Assembly (NCBI GenBank): GCA_026413225.1
Contig: CM048554.1
Span: 11,300,001 to 11,364,000 of the forward strand
Reading direction: 5' to 3'
Length of the DNA stretch: 64,000 nucleotides
Origin: Otis tarda
Taxonomy: Eukaryota > Chordata > Aves > Otidiformes > Otididae
Position numbers and translations under genes: made by a program
In this document: one piece after another, positions 13,560-26,100 of the stretch
Layout of the letters: every line of letters starts with the position of its first letter
How positions within the stretch are numbered: position 1 is the first letter of the stretch
Notes under the pieces: generated by a model
The model's input: the letters and a program-made list of their open reading frames with translations, nothing else
What the model was told of the DNA's origin: nothing
The model's database searches: none

Positions 13560-14086
13560 TGCACATGGTTCGGGTTTCCTCATCTGAAAAGGACAGAGGA
13601 GAACTGCAAAAGGTGCAGAAGGAGTCAGCAAGGATCCACACTGAGCAGCTTCAATCTTAGGAACAGTTATGTGAGGTACGACTCACAATTTGGAAAGAAA
13701 TGACTGAAGAGGGGCATGACAGAGGTCTACAAAATCATGAGTGGCCTGGAAAAGCAAGAATCAGGGGGTCTTCAAAAGGAGCCACTTGAAGCCAGAAGCA
13801 CAACAGAAAACAGTGGGTTTTTTACACAGCAGGCAGTGGGGTGATGCTCCCTGTCCAAGGATTTTTGGATACTCAAAATTTACACCAGCTCAAGAGTATT
13901 GGACAAGTATTGAAAAAGAGTCTGCTTCAAGATGTGAGTGTTGCTGAGCAGGAATCGCATGTAGCTCAGAAGACCCCTGCACTGAAGCCAGTTGAAGGCA
14001 GGAGAGCACTTTGGGGCAAATACCTTATGTGATTGTCTTATTCTTACTCTTCCCTGGTCGTTTGCTCGTGACCGCTGTTGGAGGTG
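13560..14086 (+). mobile_element. Old CR1-type LINE, 5' part of a split copy
   Basis: The stretch runs through a decayed CR1-like 3' region. It has the GAGAACTGCAAAAGGTGCAG block, the block encoding the 'bystander' reading DRGLQNHE near 13720, the AGGAGCCACTTGAAGCCAGAAGCACA-type block near 13778, and a late CTTCCCTGGTCG...ACCGCTGTTGGAG block at 14050-14082. These recur in ancient amniote CR1 families. The expected continuation (a gggctagatggac-like block) is missing at 14086 and reappears near 14797, so the copy appears interrupted. No intact reverse transcriptase frame remains. Subfamily is not assigned. Confidence 0.6.
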
Positions 14087-14800
14087 AAGCCAGTTGTAAA
14101 AGACTGTGTCAAAAATTTGTCTCAACATTGTTGAAACATCAAACCACCCCCCGAACAATGGAACTTCAGTTACTAGAGTCTTCCCGTTATCTTGCAAGCC
14201 AACTCCAGTTGTCCTGTGGACCTGAATGCAGAGCTGATTCTGAGATATCTAGCTCTACCCCCTGGCATGCGCCCAAGCCTGAGGCCAGAAGGAAAAAACA
14301 GAGGGGCCCAGAGACGGTAATGGGCATGCATCTCACTGCCAGGTGAGGGGTGCGGCTAGGCAAACCAGCTCTTGGAATAAAATGAATATGCAATGAAACG
14401 AACAATAAAAGGACAAAAACAACCAACATGAAAAAGAGGAACAAACATCAAGGAAACAACACATCGACGGAAATCAACATCGAATGTTCCCCCACTGAGT
14501 GAACTGGACTGTCGGGATGCCGCAGCTCCGTGGTGGTAGCTATTGCAACTGAAGCTCTTTTCTTTTCTCTCTCTTTCCTTTCTTTCTCTCTTTTCTTTTG
14601 CATTTGTGAAGTTTTTCTCAGGTAAATAAAGTTACCTGGCGCTTGACTCCGTTTTGAGTCTTAATTCTGTTCCCGAGAATATGAGCGAAACCATGCTCCG
14701 GTGTGTGAGATGTTGGTCCAGCCACCCCTAGCCTCCCAGACTTGTGTGAGGTCGGCTAGAACACAAGGGGGGCTTCCTTTCATCTGAAATCGGAACGTGA
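14084..14800 (+). mobile_element. LTR-like insertion (probable solo endogenous-retrovirus LTR)
   Basis: About 0.71 kb inserted inside the old CR1. It starts near TGAAGCCAG and ends near CGTGACA, so it has TG...CA type ends. It contains an AATAAA at 14624-14629 followed by a GTTACCTGGCGC and TTGAGTC region that resembles an R/U5 segment, preceded by a pyrimidine-rich stretch. No gag, pol or env frame is present, so at most a solo LTR remains. A target-site duplication could not be fixed (GTGA is present at both edges but shifts the ends). A non-LTR insert is possible. Confidence 0.45.
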
Positions 14801-14865
14801 CACCAGTGGGCTAGGTGGACTACTGGCCTGAGCTGGTGCTGGTTCCTATGTTCATGTCCAGTAGC
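14797..14865 (+). mobile_element. Old CR1-type LINE, 3' end of the split copy
   Basis: Short block with CAGTGGGCTAGGTGGACTAC and then GGTTCCTATGTTCATG, corresponding to the terminal part of ancient CR1 elements (gggctagatggac..., ...cttatgttc). It continues the copy broken near 14084. Confidence 0.5.
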
Positions 14866-15125
14866 GTTGTCAGGAGCTGGCCTGAAAATCCTTGTTTTCT
14901 TCTTACACAAAATTCCTAGCAATTACCAACAGCAACACCAGCTCTGTAATAACTGCACAGAAGATAATTATTTTCATCATTTTCACAAGCCATTGCACGT
15001 AGGCAGTGCTCATTTCCTAACTCTTTGTTGTCTTCATTTTGAAGAGGCTCCCCAAAAAGACAGTCCTAAAGGCCAGGCTTTTGAAGGAAGCATAACTCTG
15101 GCTTTGTGGACAACTTTGCCAGCTT

Positions 15126-15265
15126 AGAATCATAGAATGGTTTGGGTTGGAAGGGACCTTTAAAGGTCATCTAGTCCAGCCCCCCTGCAAGGAGCAGGGA
15201 CATCTTCAACCAGAACAGGTTGCTCAGAGCCCTGTCCAACCTCTGGCCTTGAACCTTCTCCAGTG
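15126..15265 (-). mobile_element. CR1 LINE fragment (minus strand)
   Basis: It begins with AGAATCATAGAATGGTTTGG, the reverse complement of the bird CR1 3' terminus, and continues through the CATCTAGTCCAGCCCCCCTG and GGTTGCTCAGAGCC blocks. Only the 3' 140 bases are present (5' truncated, as usual for CR1). Confidence 0.93.
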
Positions 15266-16942
15266 AGAAGCAGCAAGCGGAGAAAGAGAGGAAGCTGGTG
15301 TCACTCAGTGGTGGCCATGCTCACGTGTCTACTGTTGATGTAATACTTGAGGCTTATGCTTTGGTTCTCGCTCCTTCCTTCCACAGGAGATTTTTCCCCT
15401 TAGAGCAAGGAGTAAATGTCATTTCTCAACCCTTTCTGCTGTCTGTGAAACTGCCTGGGAAGGGAAGGCCTCTTGGAACTCTGGAGGTGTTTTGCCCCGA
15501 TGCCTGCAGGCCTGGGGTCAGGCAGGATGGTCGAGCTGCCCTGTCCCACAGCAACGCTCCTTGCCTCTCACACAGGCTTCTGCTGTTCTACCCAAATCCA
15601 CTGACTCTGGAGCACCTGCTGTCGTCGTGGATGGAGGGGGTTGGGATTGGGCAGGCACTGCAGCCCTAGTCACTTTCTGTCGTGGACAAGTTTTCATGGG
15701 GACAAGTGCCCACTTGGTGAGGAAGATGGATTTCTCCATGGCCATACGACGCAAACTCAGCTGGGGACGAGCCTGGCAGGCAGGAGCTGGGGCTGAGCCA
15801 CCAGCCACCCTGACCGAAGGATGTTGTCCCCAGACGCTGGTGTGATGGCAGTGAGGGGGTTTGCCTGGCAGTCCCAGCCCAGTGGAGTGGGAGGGCTGAA
15901 GCATGCTGGGGCACAGGAGCAGCTGCTGCATGCTCGGACCCCCCCCAAAAGCTAAGGGAGGTGTGGGCAGAGCGAAGCCTTGGGTGGGCTTCAAGTCTTA
16001 GTGAAGACATTTGAATAAATTGTTTCCAAAAATGATCCTCTCTAAACCCTCACCCTCCAACTAGTGGTGATGGCTTGTCAGCAAAGTTTAGATTTGAGAC
16101 TGTGAATCTTTTTCTAGATGTATAAAAAAAATTCCTGTCTCCTGATTTTGCTCTATTAGGGCAAAATGCTATGTACAGAATCCCATTTACAGGCAGGAGG
16201 CAGCTGCTTTTCATTAGGCCAGTTTGCCATAAGCCCGCCTGTCAAAATACTTCTGCGTTTAAAGAATGCGGTCAACTTTCCCAGCCCCTCTGCTCCACGG
16301 CGAGCATGCTGCCGGGGTGAGGGTAGCAGCAGGAGAGCTGTTCTCAACCAAACTGGGCTGGAGACCTCGAAGCCTTGAAGTTGTACAAGACCCAGCTGAG
16401 CACAAATGCCTCAACTGAGGGGCGTTTTTGATGGGTGCCAGTGTCACTGGGGGATGTAAGGTCCTGTTCCATCGCAAACAGACCTATTTGTTAAAAATAA
16501 GTATCTATGCGTTATCCTTCAGAGTTATCTCTCGCACAAGATCTTCCCCGTCCCGGTGTGGACGGCTGACGGGAGCAGCCTCCCCTGTGGCAGCGCAGGC
16601 ACTCACACCCCGGTTGCTTTGGACAGAGACCCAGAGGAGTGGTGTTCAAGCCACAATTTTACAAATATCCTTTCCAAGCATGTATCTTACTTGCTTTTTA
16701 AAATTTCACTTTAATTTTCACTTTTAATTTCACTTTAATTTTTCTTTTTGGTTGGGGAATTGCTGTGGCTGCTGGCAGTTGTTCAGCTAATGCAAGCTGT
16801 TTCTCAGCTGGGTTTTTGCTGCCAAGCTCCTTCACAGCCCAGCTGGCCAGGAGAGTGGGGAAGTGTCACACACCGGACATGGGTCGGCTCTTTGGCATGG
16901 CTGCCATTTTTAACATCTGGATTTCTTCATGTGAAGTCACTT

Positions 16943-17250
16943 AGAATCGTAGAATAGTTTGAGTTGGAAGGGATCTTCAAAGGTCATCTAGTCCAACCCC
17001 CCTGCAAGGAGCAGGGACATCTCCAACCAGATCAGGTTGCTCAGAGCCCCGTCCAACCTGGCCTTGAATGTTTCCAGGGATGGGGCATCCACCACCTCTC
17101 TGGGCAACCTGTGCCAGTGTTCCACCACCTTCACTGTGAAAACATTTTTCCATATGTTCAGTCAGAATCTACCTCCCTCTGTTTTAAAACCATTACCCCT
17201 TGCCCTATCACAACAGGCCCCGCTGAAGAGTTTCTCCCCTGAAGTAAAAG
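16943..17250 (-). mobile_element. CR1 LINE fragment (minus strand)
   Basis: 3' terminal CR1 segment of about 300 bases in reverse orientation. It starts AGAATCGTAGAATAGTTTGA and runs through the CCACCTCTCTGGGCAACCTG and CCATTACCCCTTGCCCTATC blocks. The encoded ORF2 tail is mutated. Confidence 0.93.
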
Positions 17251-20200
17251 TGATTTCAGGCTGAAGGGAGGGGAAATTCCCCTTTGATAACTCTTCCAGT
17301 CTGTTGTTTGAGGATGTTCATGTCATTTGAATGTCCTGCTGGAGGAATTGGACATGTTTCTGATTTTCTCTCAAAGAGCTGGTGTTAAGGGTGGTGGCCG
17401 CTGCCAGCGCAGACACAGTTGTCACCCCTATGAGCACACACAAAGCATCCAGGATTTAGACCTCTCAGGGTGAAAGCATGTCTACCTTGAAGTCAGGCAC
17501 GGATTTGCCACCAGCCTTGTTGACCATGCTCGTTGCATGCAATGGGTTGCTTCTGAGGAGCCCATTCCCCAAGGGGTTTCCACCAAAATATCCAACTTCT
17601 GGCTGAAGCTGGAAAAGCAATGGCTCGTACCTGGATGGTTTCCAAAAAGATGATGCCAGACACGAATTTGGGAGCCATTTGCTCCCTGTGTGGCGCAGTA
17701 AGACGGATCCATCTCTTTTATTGGCTTTGCTGCTGCGATCCCTTTGTGGCTTCATCACGTGGGTGTACAGAGCAGCATTTCCTGCAGCTGTTCAGAGCTG
17801 GGCTTTGTCCTCACTGTTACGATTTGTTTGTTGGATTTTCAGTATTTCTCTTCCCTTCTGCTCTGTGTCAAAGTCTTCAGCAAGAGCAGGAAGCTGTAGC
17901 TCTGTACCAGAAATAACATCGTTCTCCAGAACCACGTGCAGTTAAGAGACATTAAAGGAAACAGTGGTGACATGTTCTTGATACAAACTTTTGCACTGTT
18001 TCTTACACCACTTCCTGACTGCCACATCATCCTCAAAGCACTGGTTTCTCTGTTAGCATCATGGGGGTTTTTCATGCCTCAGCAATCCCTGCTGCCTTCC
18101 TCCACCACCTTCCAGTCCCAGCTTCGCTACATGCCTGGTGAAGCCAGTGGCAGAACATTGGAAATAAAACATTTTCCCATGCAGACAGTCGCAAGGCGAT
18201 GGTGCTGCCAGACTCCTGGAGTAGCTGCTGACTGTGGTGGAGCCAAAGGAGATGGGAAGAGGGGGGGTTATCAGCCTGGATAAAGAATATTGAAAGCATT
18301 TGGTGTAGGTAAACACCATGCATCAAGTTGCTGCCTCTGCCTTGAAAGCCCTTTGGCCATGTGTGTCTTTGTGCAGGGTGATGAGCAGCCCCTGCAGAGC
18401 CATTACCAGCCCCTGGTCACCACCGCTAGCCCATGGTCACCACTGCCAGCTTGGTGCACACATCTGGTCAAGGTTTCAGGCATGTGAACCCCATCCCTAC
18501 TTACACATCATGAGCATCAGAAGCAAACATGTGTGTTACAGCCCTTGCTGAGAAGGCGGGGTGCGTAGTAACCCATGGTAGACGAGGAGCTTGTCTAACC
18601 AGGGCTGTGCAGATCCATCCAGGGCTTCAGGAAAACATCTCCTCTAGGGCCTCACCAGGTGTTTTGCTATGACCCCAGGCAGGCTTGCCAGCCCTACGCC
18701 AGACCCACCGCGTAGCTGCGGTGGATCGCTCTTTTTGCAGACCAGCACATCACTCCAGCCATGTTGGCTTGGAAGGAGGGCAGCCCCAATGCCAAGAGCC
18801 CTGGTGTCTGTCGGCACTGAGCCTGAGCCGGGGTCACAATGAGACCCGTGCAGCCCCACAGCACCCCATGCCCAAGCAGGCAGGGACTAAATCACCGCTG
18901 TCGCCATCGCATTAGTGACTTTTCTATTTTTTATCTTTTCTCTATTTTTTTACAGATATTTCAGATATTTTTAAACTGAGAGGTCAGGATTCTTTCCCCC
19001 TGCTTTGCAATACTGAACCAACACAGGGAGGAACAGCAAAGGGATGTGGCCACCTCACACCCACGTGTGCTGCTGCAAGAGAGTGGCAGGGAAGGAAATA
19101 CAGTGGGGGAGAGGGGATCTGGCTGCCAAAAAAGCATGTTTCTCAGCACATGGATGTAAGTACAGTCATCTTGAAAGCTAGGGGCGGGAGCTCGCGCATC
19201 GGTTCGCTATGCACCGCTGTGATGGCATCACACCACCGCCTTTCTGAGGCCAAGACCGGCTGTTTTGCGGCAGGAGGCAGCAATATAGCTCACTTTTTTT
19301 GCCAGGTTGGGGAATTCCCCAAGTCGCTGGGCTTTTCCTGGCTAGGCAACGCCAACGCAGAGAGACGAGGCTGCATCTTCCCCTCCCCAGCAAGCTCCCC
19401 GGCCACGGTGGGAGCCAGCGCAGCGGTGAGCCGGGTGGGAAATGCTGTTTTTTGTTACTGGCTCTTGAAATGCGGTTGCCGCAGAGGAAACGGGCTGTGG
19501 TTTGGCTGTTGCCGGCGTCTCCTTCAGCCCTGCTGCTGCTTCTCGAGGCCAAACAGCTGTGCGCAGATGTGCATGAGGGAGGATGGACCCACCCGAGCAG
19601 GGTGGCTGCCCAGAGAGGAGGGTGGCCGGTTCAGGATGGGTACTTGGAGAGAAATCTCCTCCAGCACTGTTGCCACCCCAGGAAACCCTGGACAAATCCC
19701 TTCTGCTGTCTACGGCAGCTGAAAACAGCAATTAGCAGCAGAAAAACAACCACCGCTACCTCCCTGGGCCTTATGGCTCCCGGGCGGTTCAATTAGCGCT
19801 CACTTGCACTAAAGCAAGGGGGATAACACCGCTGTCAACCCGTCTGCATTGTTTTTGTTTTAATTTCTTCCCAGCAAAGCATCACAGCAGGACCACGGCA
19901 AAACGAAGGGACGTGGGAGCTCGTCCTAACGACAGCAGCCCCTCTGCCCGCGTCCCTGGCTGTTCAGAGGGGATTTTCCACCACAGCTAGTGGAAAACAC
20001 AACCTTGTGGGGTTGGTTGGGTGTTTTTTGTACCAAGCCGGTGCACAAGTGAAAAATATGAGTAATGATCCCACAGCTTGTGAAATTGCTTTGGTTCCCT
20101 GTTTCAAACAGTTGCTATTGATTATTTTTAGCTGTAAAGGGGGCAGGGAGGAATGAGCTAGGACACAGCTCCCCACTGCTATTTCAGGGGATTTGTTGGG

Positions 20201-22860
20201 TTTGCAGCTGACTGTTGGGAGATTAATAGACTAACCCCAACCCCTTCAGTATTGTGTGCTCTTTATTTTTAATATAAATCAGTTTTGCAGTGGTTTGCAA
20301 AAAGCTGCCCGCAGCCCGGGTGTCCTCCCACCAGAATGAACAGCCTGGCCGGGCGTGCGGGTCAGCGGCCAGGGCGTTGTCGCTGCGGGGTTTTGTTTGG
20401 CCTCTTCTTGCTCCTGCTGCTCGGGACGTGCAGAAGATGGGAACTGCTCTGGGAATGAGATGAGCCTGCGGGCCCTCCCAGGCCCTCCGGAGCTGGTACT
20501 CCCCACAGACCCCCAGCTTGGGGACCTCCTGGGGTCAAAGGGATGGCCACCAGCCCCCTCGCCTGCCACCATCCCCCCAGTTTGGGGCAGAAGGGTGATG
20601 TCTGCCCCTACCAGAAGGGACTAGGGTGCATAAACCCCACTGGGGTGGGTGCAGGGAAGAGGCTCTGGTCCTGCCACATGTTGCTTCTGGCATCTGTCTT
20701 GTCCCAGCCGTGGGTCTCCTCTCCACCATCACTGAGCAGAAATTCCTGTTGCTGGGGAGATGCTGAGATTGACTTTCTCTGATACCCTCTATTGCAGCCA
20801 CGGGAGGGGAAACCTCCAGAGGGGATCCATCCTGAGCACAGCCTGGGATTTGGGCTGGAACAAGAAGGTTAAAAGGGAGTTGTACTGCCCTGGACCGTGG
20901 CTGATGTGACCTGGTGTCTGAAAACAGTTGCCACGGCTTACAGGGCTAAGAAGCAAGACATGCATGGAGAGAGCAACTTCCACCTTGCAGGAGCAGCTAT
21001 TGTATCGCAGACTCTGGGCCGTGAGGCACTTCTGTCAAGCATCAGCTGGGTAATGTAGGTGCTGACCTGGCGTCTGCACAAGCTGGGATTGCACTGAGAC
21101 GCTTGAAGGCCTTGTTGGCCAGGAGCTGCTGCTGGCTCCATGGGCTGCTTGCCCTCCCCTGGCCAGGCTGTCTCGGGGGTGCTCTCCTGGGTCCTCCTGG
21201 GCATTACAGATGCTTGTCCCACCCCCGGTGCCCTGGCAATCCACTCTCCTTGGAGACACCTAGCCAAGCAATCCAGTTCAGTGGCCTCAGACAGCTGAAA
21301 ACAGGGAGAAGGGCCTGCTTCAAATGTCTTTTGAACTGAGAAGCACCATCTGCATCCGGACATCCATCCCCAGACCCTTTCTGGGAAGCCTTCAGCCCCC
21401 TGGAGAACCTCATCTTCCTCGCTGGCTCAGCCGCATGGTCCTTCCCACTCATCCTCCCCATTGCCCTCTCCTTCGCTGCCTGGCTCAGCGGCACCTCCTG
21501 TTCCCTCAGTGGTTCTTTCTCATTTGGGTAGGGGTTTTTTTTGGTTGTTTTGGTTTTCTCCTGAGGAGGACAAGCTCCCACAGGTCATCCACAGCCATAG
21601 CAGGGGGTCCCGTAGCAATTCAGTGACGCGCTTCCTTCCTCCCAGCCCCTTTGTGTTCGCCAGCATTCTTGGCAGCTCCCAGCAGGGATGCTGTGATTTT
21701 TGGCATCTGCTGGGTCGGCAGCTCCACTGAAAGCCTGGACTAAGGCTTGGGGAAGAAGGAAGGGCTTCCCTAATTTTAGGTGTGAATTTCTTGTGATGCC
21801 CTTTAAAAAAAGGTGATTGGGAAACACCAGAGCAAAACGCCAACCCCTGGCACCGCTGGCAGAGGATGGGCTCGCAGATGGAGTCGTGTTGGGCTCATAA
21901 CCAAAAGGAACCATCAAAGAGGAGGGGAGGTGGCCTCTCTCTGCTGAAGGGAGGTGAGGGCTCCATTTTCTCCATCTTTTGGGATTCCCCACAGAGCCCA
22001 ATTCCCTGTGTATTGCTGTGGGCAAGCACGCTCACTTATAAACCTGCTTTCCTGATGGAAATCCAACCTAGGGAGTTATGAGCAGGGAAATACTTCCTTT
22101 GGTTTTTGAAAATAGATCATGACAGCAATGCTGAATTAACTGAGTGAAATAAATAAAGCTGAAGGCAACGAAGCAGCAGCCTGCATGTTGTATGTGCGGG
22201 ATGCATAAGCTTCTCAATTTTAAAAATATTTTGTTGAAAAACGTTTCTGCTGGTATTTATTTCTATTGTCTCTTTTAAAATGTGTTTTAACCACATGTTC
22301 TGGAGAGCAGCTCGTTGATGGTTTAAGCTGGAAGAGCTGGAAACCTTTTTTTTTTTTTTTTTTTTTTGTCCCCATCAGGGCAGCGTGATGACAGCACTCA
22401 ACTTCTACTGCAGCCCGGAGAAAACCAGCACCTCACAAACTTCATCAGACACTGGCCAGGCCGATCATCACCTGAACTTGGCCATGGGCACAGAAATTGC
22501 GGACTGGGGAAATCCCACCTCTTCTAAACAGAGGGGTGAGGATATTTCCTGAAGCCACTCTTCTGGGAAAGCCCCAGCCCAGGATGGGTGGAAAAATGAG
22601 AAGGGCAATGGGTGCGTGTGCTGGGTCAGTAACGAGGATGGCGAATTTCTGAGGTTACTCATGACTAGGCGCTGATACCCTGTATGGAGAAGGGTTTTGG
22701 TAACAGCAGCGTGTTTTTCCTTCCAGTGCTGCCCCAATTGCCGATTGCTGGGGAGGAAAGACAGGCTGGAGGTGCCACCTCACCAATGTGCCTACTGCTC
22801 CAGGGCGAACTTGCTGTTAGAAAACCAATGTATTTCTCCCAGACACAAACTTAAAAGCCT
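17251..22860. other. Intergenic, GC-richer DNA without supported genes
   Basis: About 5.6 kb of moderately GC-rich sequence. The many overlapping open frames on both strands reflect low stop-codon density rather than coding: none shows a domain, a conserved motif or a consistent exon-intron series. A 22-base T-run lies at 22346-22367. Confidence 0.5.
22346..22367. repeat. Poly-T run
   Basis: Uninterrupted 22-base T run. Simple repeat. Confidence 0.85.
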
Positions 22861-22861
22861 G

Positions 22862-23125
22862 TTGCTTTTTATTTTTGCCTTTTTCATTTTCCCCTTTTTT
22901 CCTCCTCTTTTCCTTTCTTCCTTTTTTTCCTCCTTTCCCTCCTTTTTTCCTTTTCCCTCTTTTCCTTTTTTCTTACTTTTTCCTTTTTTTTTCTTTTCAT
23001 TTTTCCTTTTCTTTTCCTTTTTCCTCATCCTCTTTCTCTCCACTTACTCTTACTCCTCCTCCTTCTCCTCTTTTCCCCCTTTATTCCCCCTTTTGCTTTT
23101 TCTTTCTCTCTTTTTTTTTCCCCCT
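22862..23125. repeat. Long polypyrimidine (C/T) tract
   Basis: About 260 bases that are almost entirely T and C on the plus strand, with irregular TTTTCC, TTTCC and CTCCT units. The open frames here (Phe/Pro/Ser-rich on plus, Lys/Glu-rich on minus) are artefacts of composition. Such homopurine-homopyrimidine tracts can adopt triplex (H-DNA) structure, which is an inference. Confidence 0.95.
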
Positions 23126-23129
23126 AGAA

Positions 23130-26100
23130 CATGGTGGGGATAGAGGCACCATCTCCTCTGTAGGGCATCCTGCTGCTGGTGCATCTCCACAAAGGTTGGG
23201 CCAGCTAAAAAAGAGGTAAAATATCAGTTTAGTTAAAAAATAGTAAAAAACAGTTTTAAAAAAAATTAAAATAACTCCACAGAGTCCTAAGTTGATTTCC
23301 AGCTGCAGCCGATGAAGGGCTCCTTGCCCGTGTTTCTTGATCTGAATACCACACGGCTGCTGTGGGCTGGCCGGGGTGATGGCTGCTCCGTCCCTTTCAC
23401 TGCCAGCTGAACCATGTCTCAGGCACTGCTAAACCCACCTCGGTGGCTCTCACTTTCTTTTTTTCTTGCAAGCAGCTTTCCTTTGCAGATGCAGACCTGT
23501 AGGGCAGTGGCTGCCACAAGCCCTTATGCTGAAGCAGTAAGAAAAGTCACCCTGAAGGATTTAAAATAAATAAATATTTTTTTTTTTTTTTTTTTCTGCT
23601 TTGCCAATCACCTGAAGTGGCCTAGCAAGGTGTTGAGGAGATGCTTGGTCCAGCAGCAAGATGTGATTGACAAGCCGCACATCCACCTCACAGGAGAATT
23701 GTATAGCCAAAAAAAATAGTGCCAACACCTGAGGCTGCCCTCATGGGCTAAACAAGATGTTGCAACTTGGGTGTTAAACTTGGCCTTCTTAGCAGTCTTA
23801 ATTTTATTTTACTTGAGCAATACTGATTTTCAGCCGGATCTCTCCTTTCCGGCTGTGGTGGGAGCCGGCTGCAGCTGTTGGTGCAACCGGTTGTGCTGCT
23901 TTGGGGAGCAGGAGCATCCTTTGAGGCGAGGTGGGGGGTCAGAAGTGGGTCAGGACCGGCAGCTTTTGTTTTGCAGATGTGGCAGTGGGTTTAACCAAGC
24001 TTCCCACAGCTCAGGTGTGGAAAAGACAGGAACAAAACTTTGGGTTTATGCAGGTAACTGGCCTGTGCACCTGCCTGGGATAAACCGTACTGTGAAACAT
24101 GGCAAGGCCGTGATCAAGTGGGGACAGAAATGGGGGTGCTGAGCAGGGTTTGACTGCAAGGGTGAAGACTTTCCTGCCCTAAGCAAGGCGGGGACGGGGG
24201 CTGCAGGAGCCCTGGGCCAGCCCAGTTTTTGGGCTGGAGCTGAGCTGGCCAGTGGGGTTGGAGGCACATCTCCCACCGCCGGGGCCCATCTGCTGGGAAA
24301 TGCCCACCTGGCACTTGCTCTCTCAGCATGCAGCAGCATTCATTTCCATCTCAACTCACAACCAGGTCAAAACTCAGAAGCTTATGGTCTTTCAAGCCAG
24401 GATGGGCTTTAAGTGCCCTCCTCCTCTCTGCAGGTACCGTCCGCAGGTGAAAGCTGAAACTCTGCCCTGCCAGCGTAAGTCCATCTGCTTACCAGGTACC
24501 TGAAGAGAGGGAGGGACTCGCTCACTTCACACAATTTGTGATCATCTTCAAGACCTTTTATACTGTTTTACAGAGAGACAGGCATAGGCACATCTGGATT
24601 GCACATCTGGATTGTACATCTGGACACACACACGTCTGGATACACACACATCTGGATACACACACACAAACATCTGGACACAAACATCCTGGCTCTAAGG
24701 GCTATGGGATGGGCTCCATGCAGACATGAAGTGCCCCATTGCACATGGATCCTATAGCTTTCTCCCACTGAGATAAAATAACGGTCTCCATGGACTCCCA
24801 GGTCAGGAGAAAGAAGGAATAGGTATCCTGAAGGCATCAGAAAGCCCAGAGAAAAATTGCTTTAGCCCTCCTATGCTGCGCATGTTCTTACACAAATCTT
24901 GGCAGGCGTGCCATTTATGCTGTTAGCCTGTAGAAATCCCACAAAAGGTGAAGTCTAAACTAGACATCAGCTTTGTTAATAGTGTTACATCAACTCGGGT
25001 AAAACACTCACCATGATAAACTGGAGCGTGATGGCATCGCTCACTTAGAACGTCCCTGAGCACAGTCCAGAAGGTTAGCAGCCAAATCAATGAAAAGCAA
25101 CCGATGAGCAAGGAAAGCCAACTCCGTATTTAAGGAAAACATCAGCTCCTGAGAAATTCCTCACCTTTAATTGTATCTAAGAGCATAATTGCATCTTTGG
25201 CCCCAACAGACCTAAAATCAATCCACCTAACGAGTGACACAAAGAAATGGGAATTAAACTGGTGCTTATCTCTGGTAACTAAATACAGGGCTCTCGTTCT
25301 ACACAGTGTATGTATAAATAATGGAGCAGCCCAGCAAGCCCGGCACCGTCGGCTCACTCGGAGGGACAGAGCCATTAAGATGGGACCAGGACACATCCCC
25401 GGTATCTGGCTGGGTGCCTTGCTGAGCTCTAAAGAATAATGCAACTTTTGAAACCTGTTAAAAAAAGACCTTCTCATTGATGTTGCCATTTTTTCCTAAA
25501 AAATATTCTCAACTTTGTTAAAAATGTTCTTGTTTTTTTCAGCTGCCACCCTTTTTACTCCTTTTTTTTGGACTATAGCTATTTCTAGTTAGCGAGGTGA
25601 TGAGTGAACTCCTAATTTCTTGTCCTCCTTGAGCTCTTCCTGTTCACTTTTGGTGTGTAAGAGAATAATGAGTAAGCAACAGAAGAAACGAAAGTATTCC
25701 GTTACTTTGATTTTCTAAGAAAGGAAATAAAAATAACTATTGCCCAGTGTGATCTTCCCTCTCTCTTTATGCAGCAAAGCAATCGCTAGAGGGAGGTAGA
25801 CAGTAAATTTATCTCCCGAGCTCTCAGCCTGTTTATGTTGCCTTTTAAAGGACAGCAGAACAGTTTTAAGGAGGACAACCCGTGATGGCACGCTGCCCAC
25901 GGCGGAAATCTGAGCACTTGCTGAAATCAGCTTAATTTTGGTGACTCTCCCTTTGATGGCCCTGCCCGTGCTGGCAGTCCCCTCCAGCGGCTGCAGCCAG
26001 CTCGGGTCCCTCAGCATCTTCAGACCTAACCAGTTGCCGAGGGTCATGTTGGGTCCATCTGCTTATGCTGGGAGAGGTTCAACCCCATCCCAAGAAACTG

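Noticed and set aside
15298..16010. Open frames of 114-158 codons on both strands
   Set aside because: Same compositional effect; Ala/Pro/His-rich readings without domain structure.
19150..19796. Overlapping long open frames on both strands in GC-rich DNA
   Set aside because: Open frames in several frames at once reflect low stop frequency; none shows homology or coding-like features.
22697..23219. Phe/Ser/Pro-rich plus-strand and Lys/Glu-rich minus-strand open frames
   Set aside because: Both are translations of the polypyrimidine tract and not genes.
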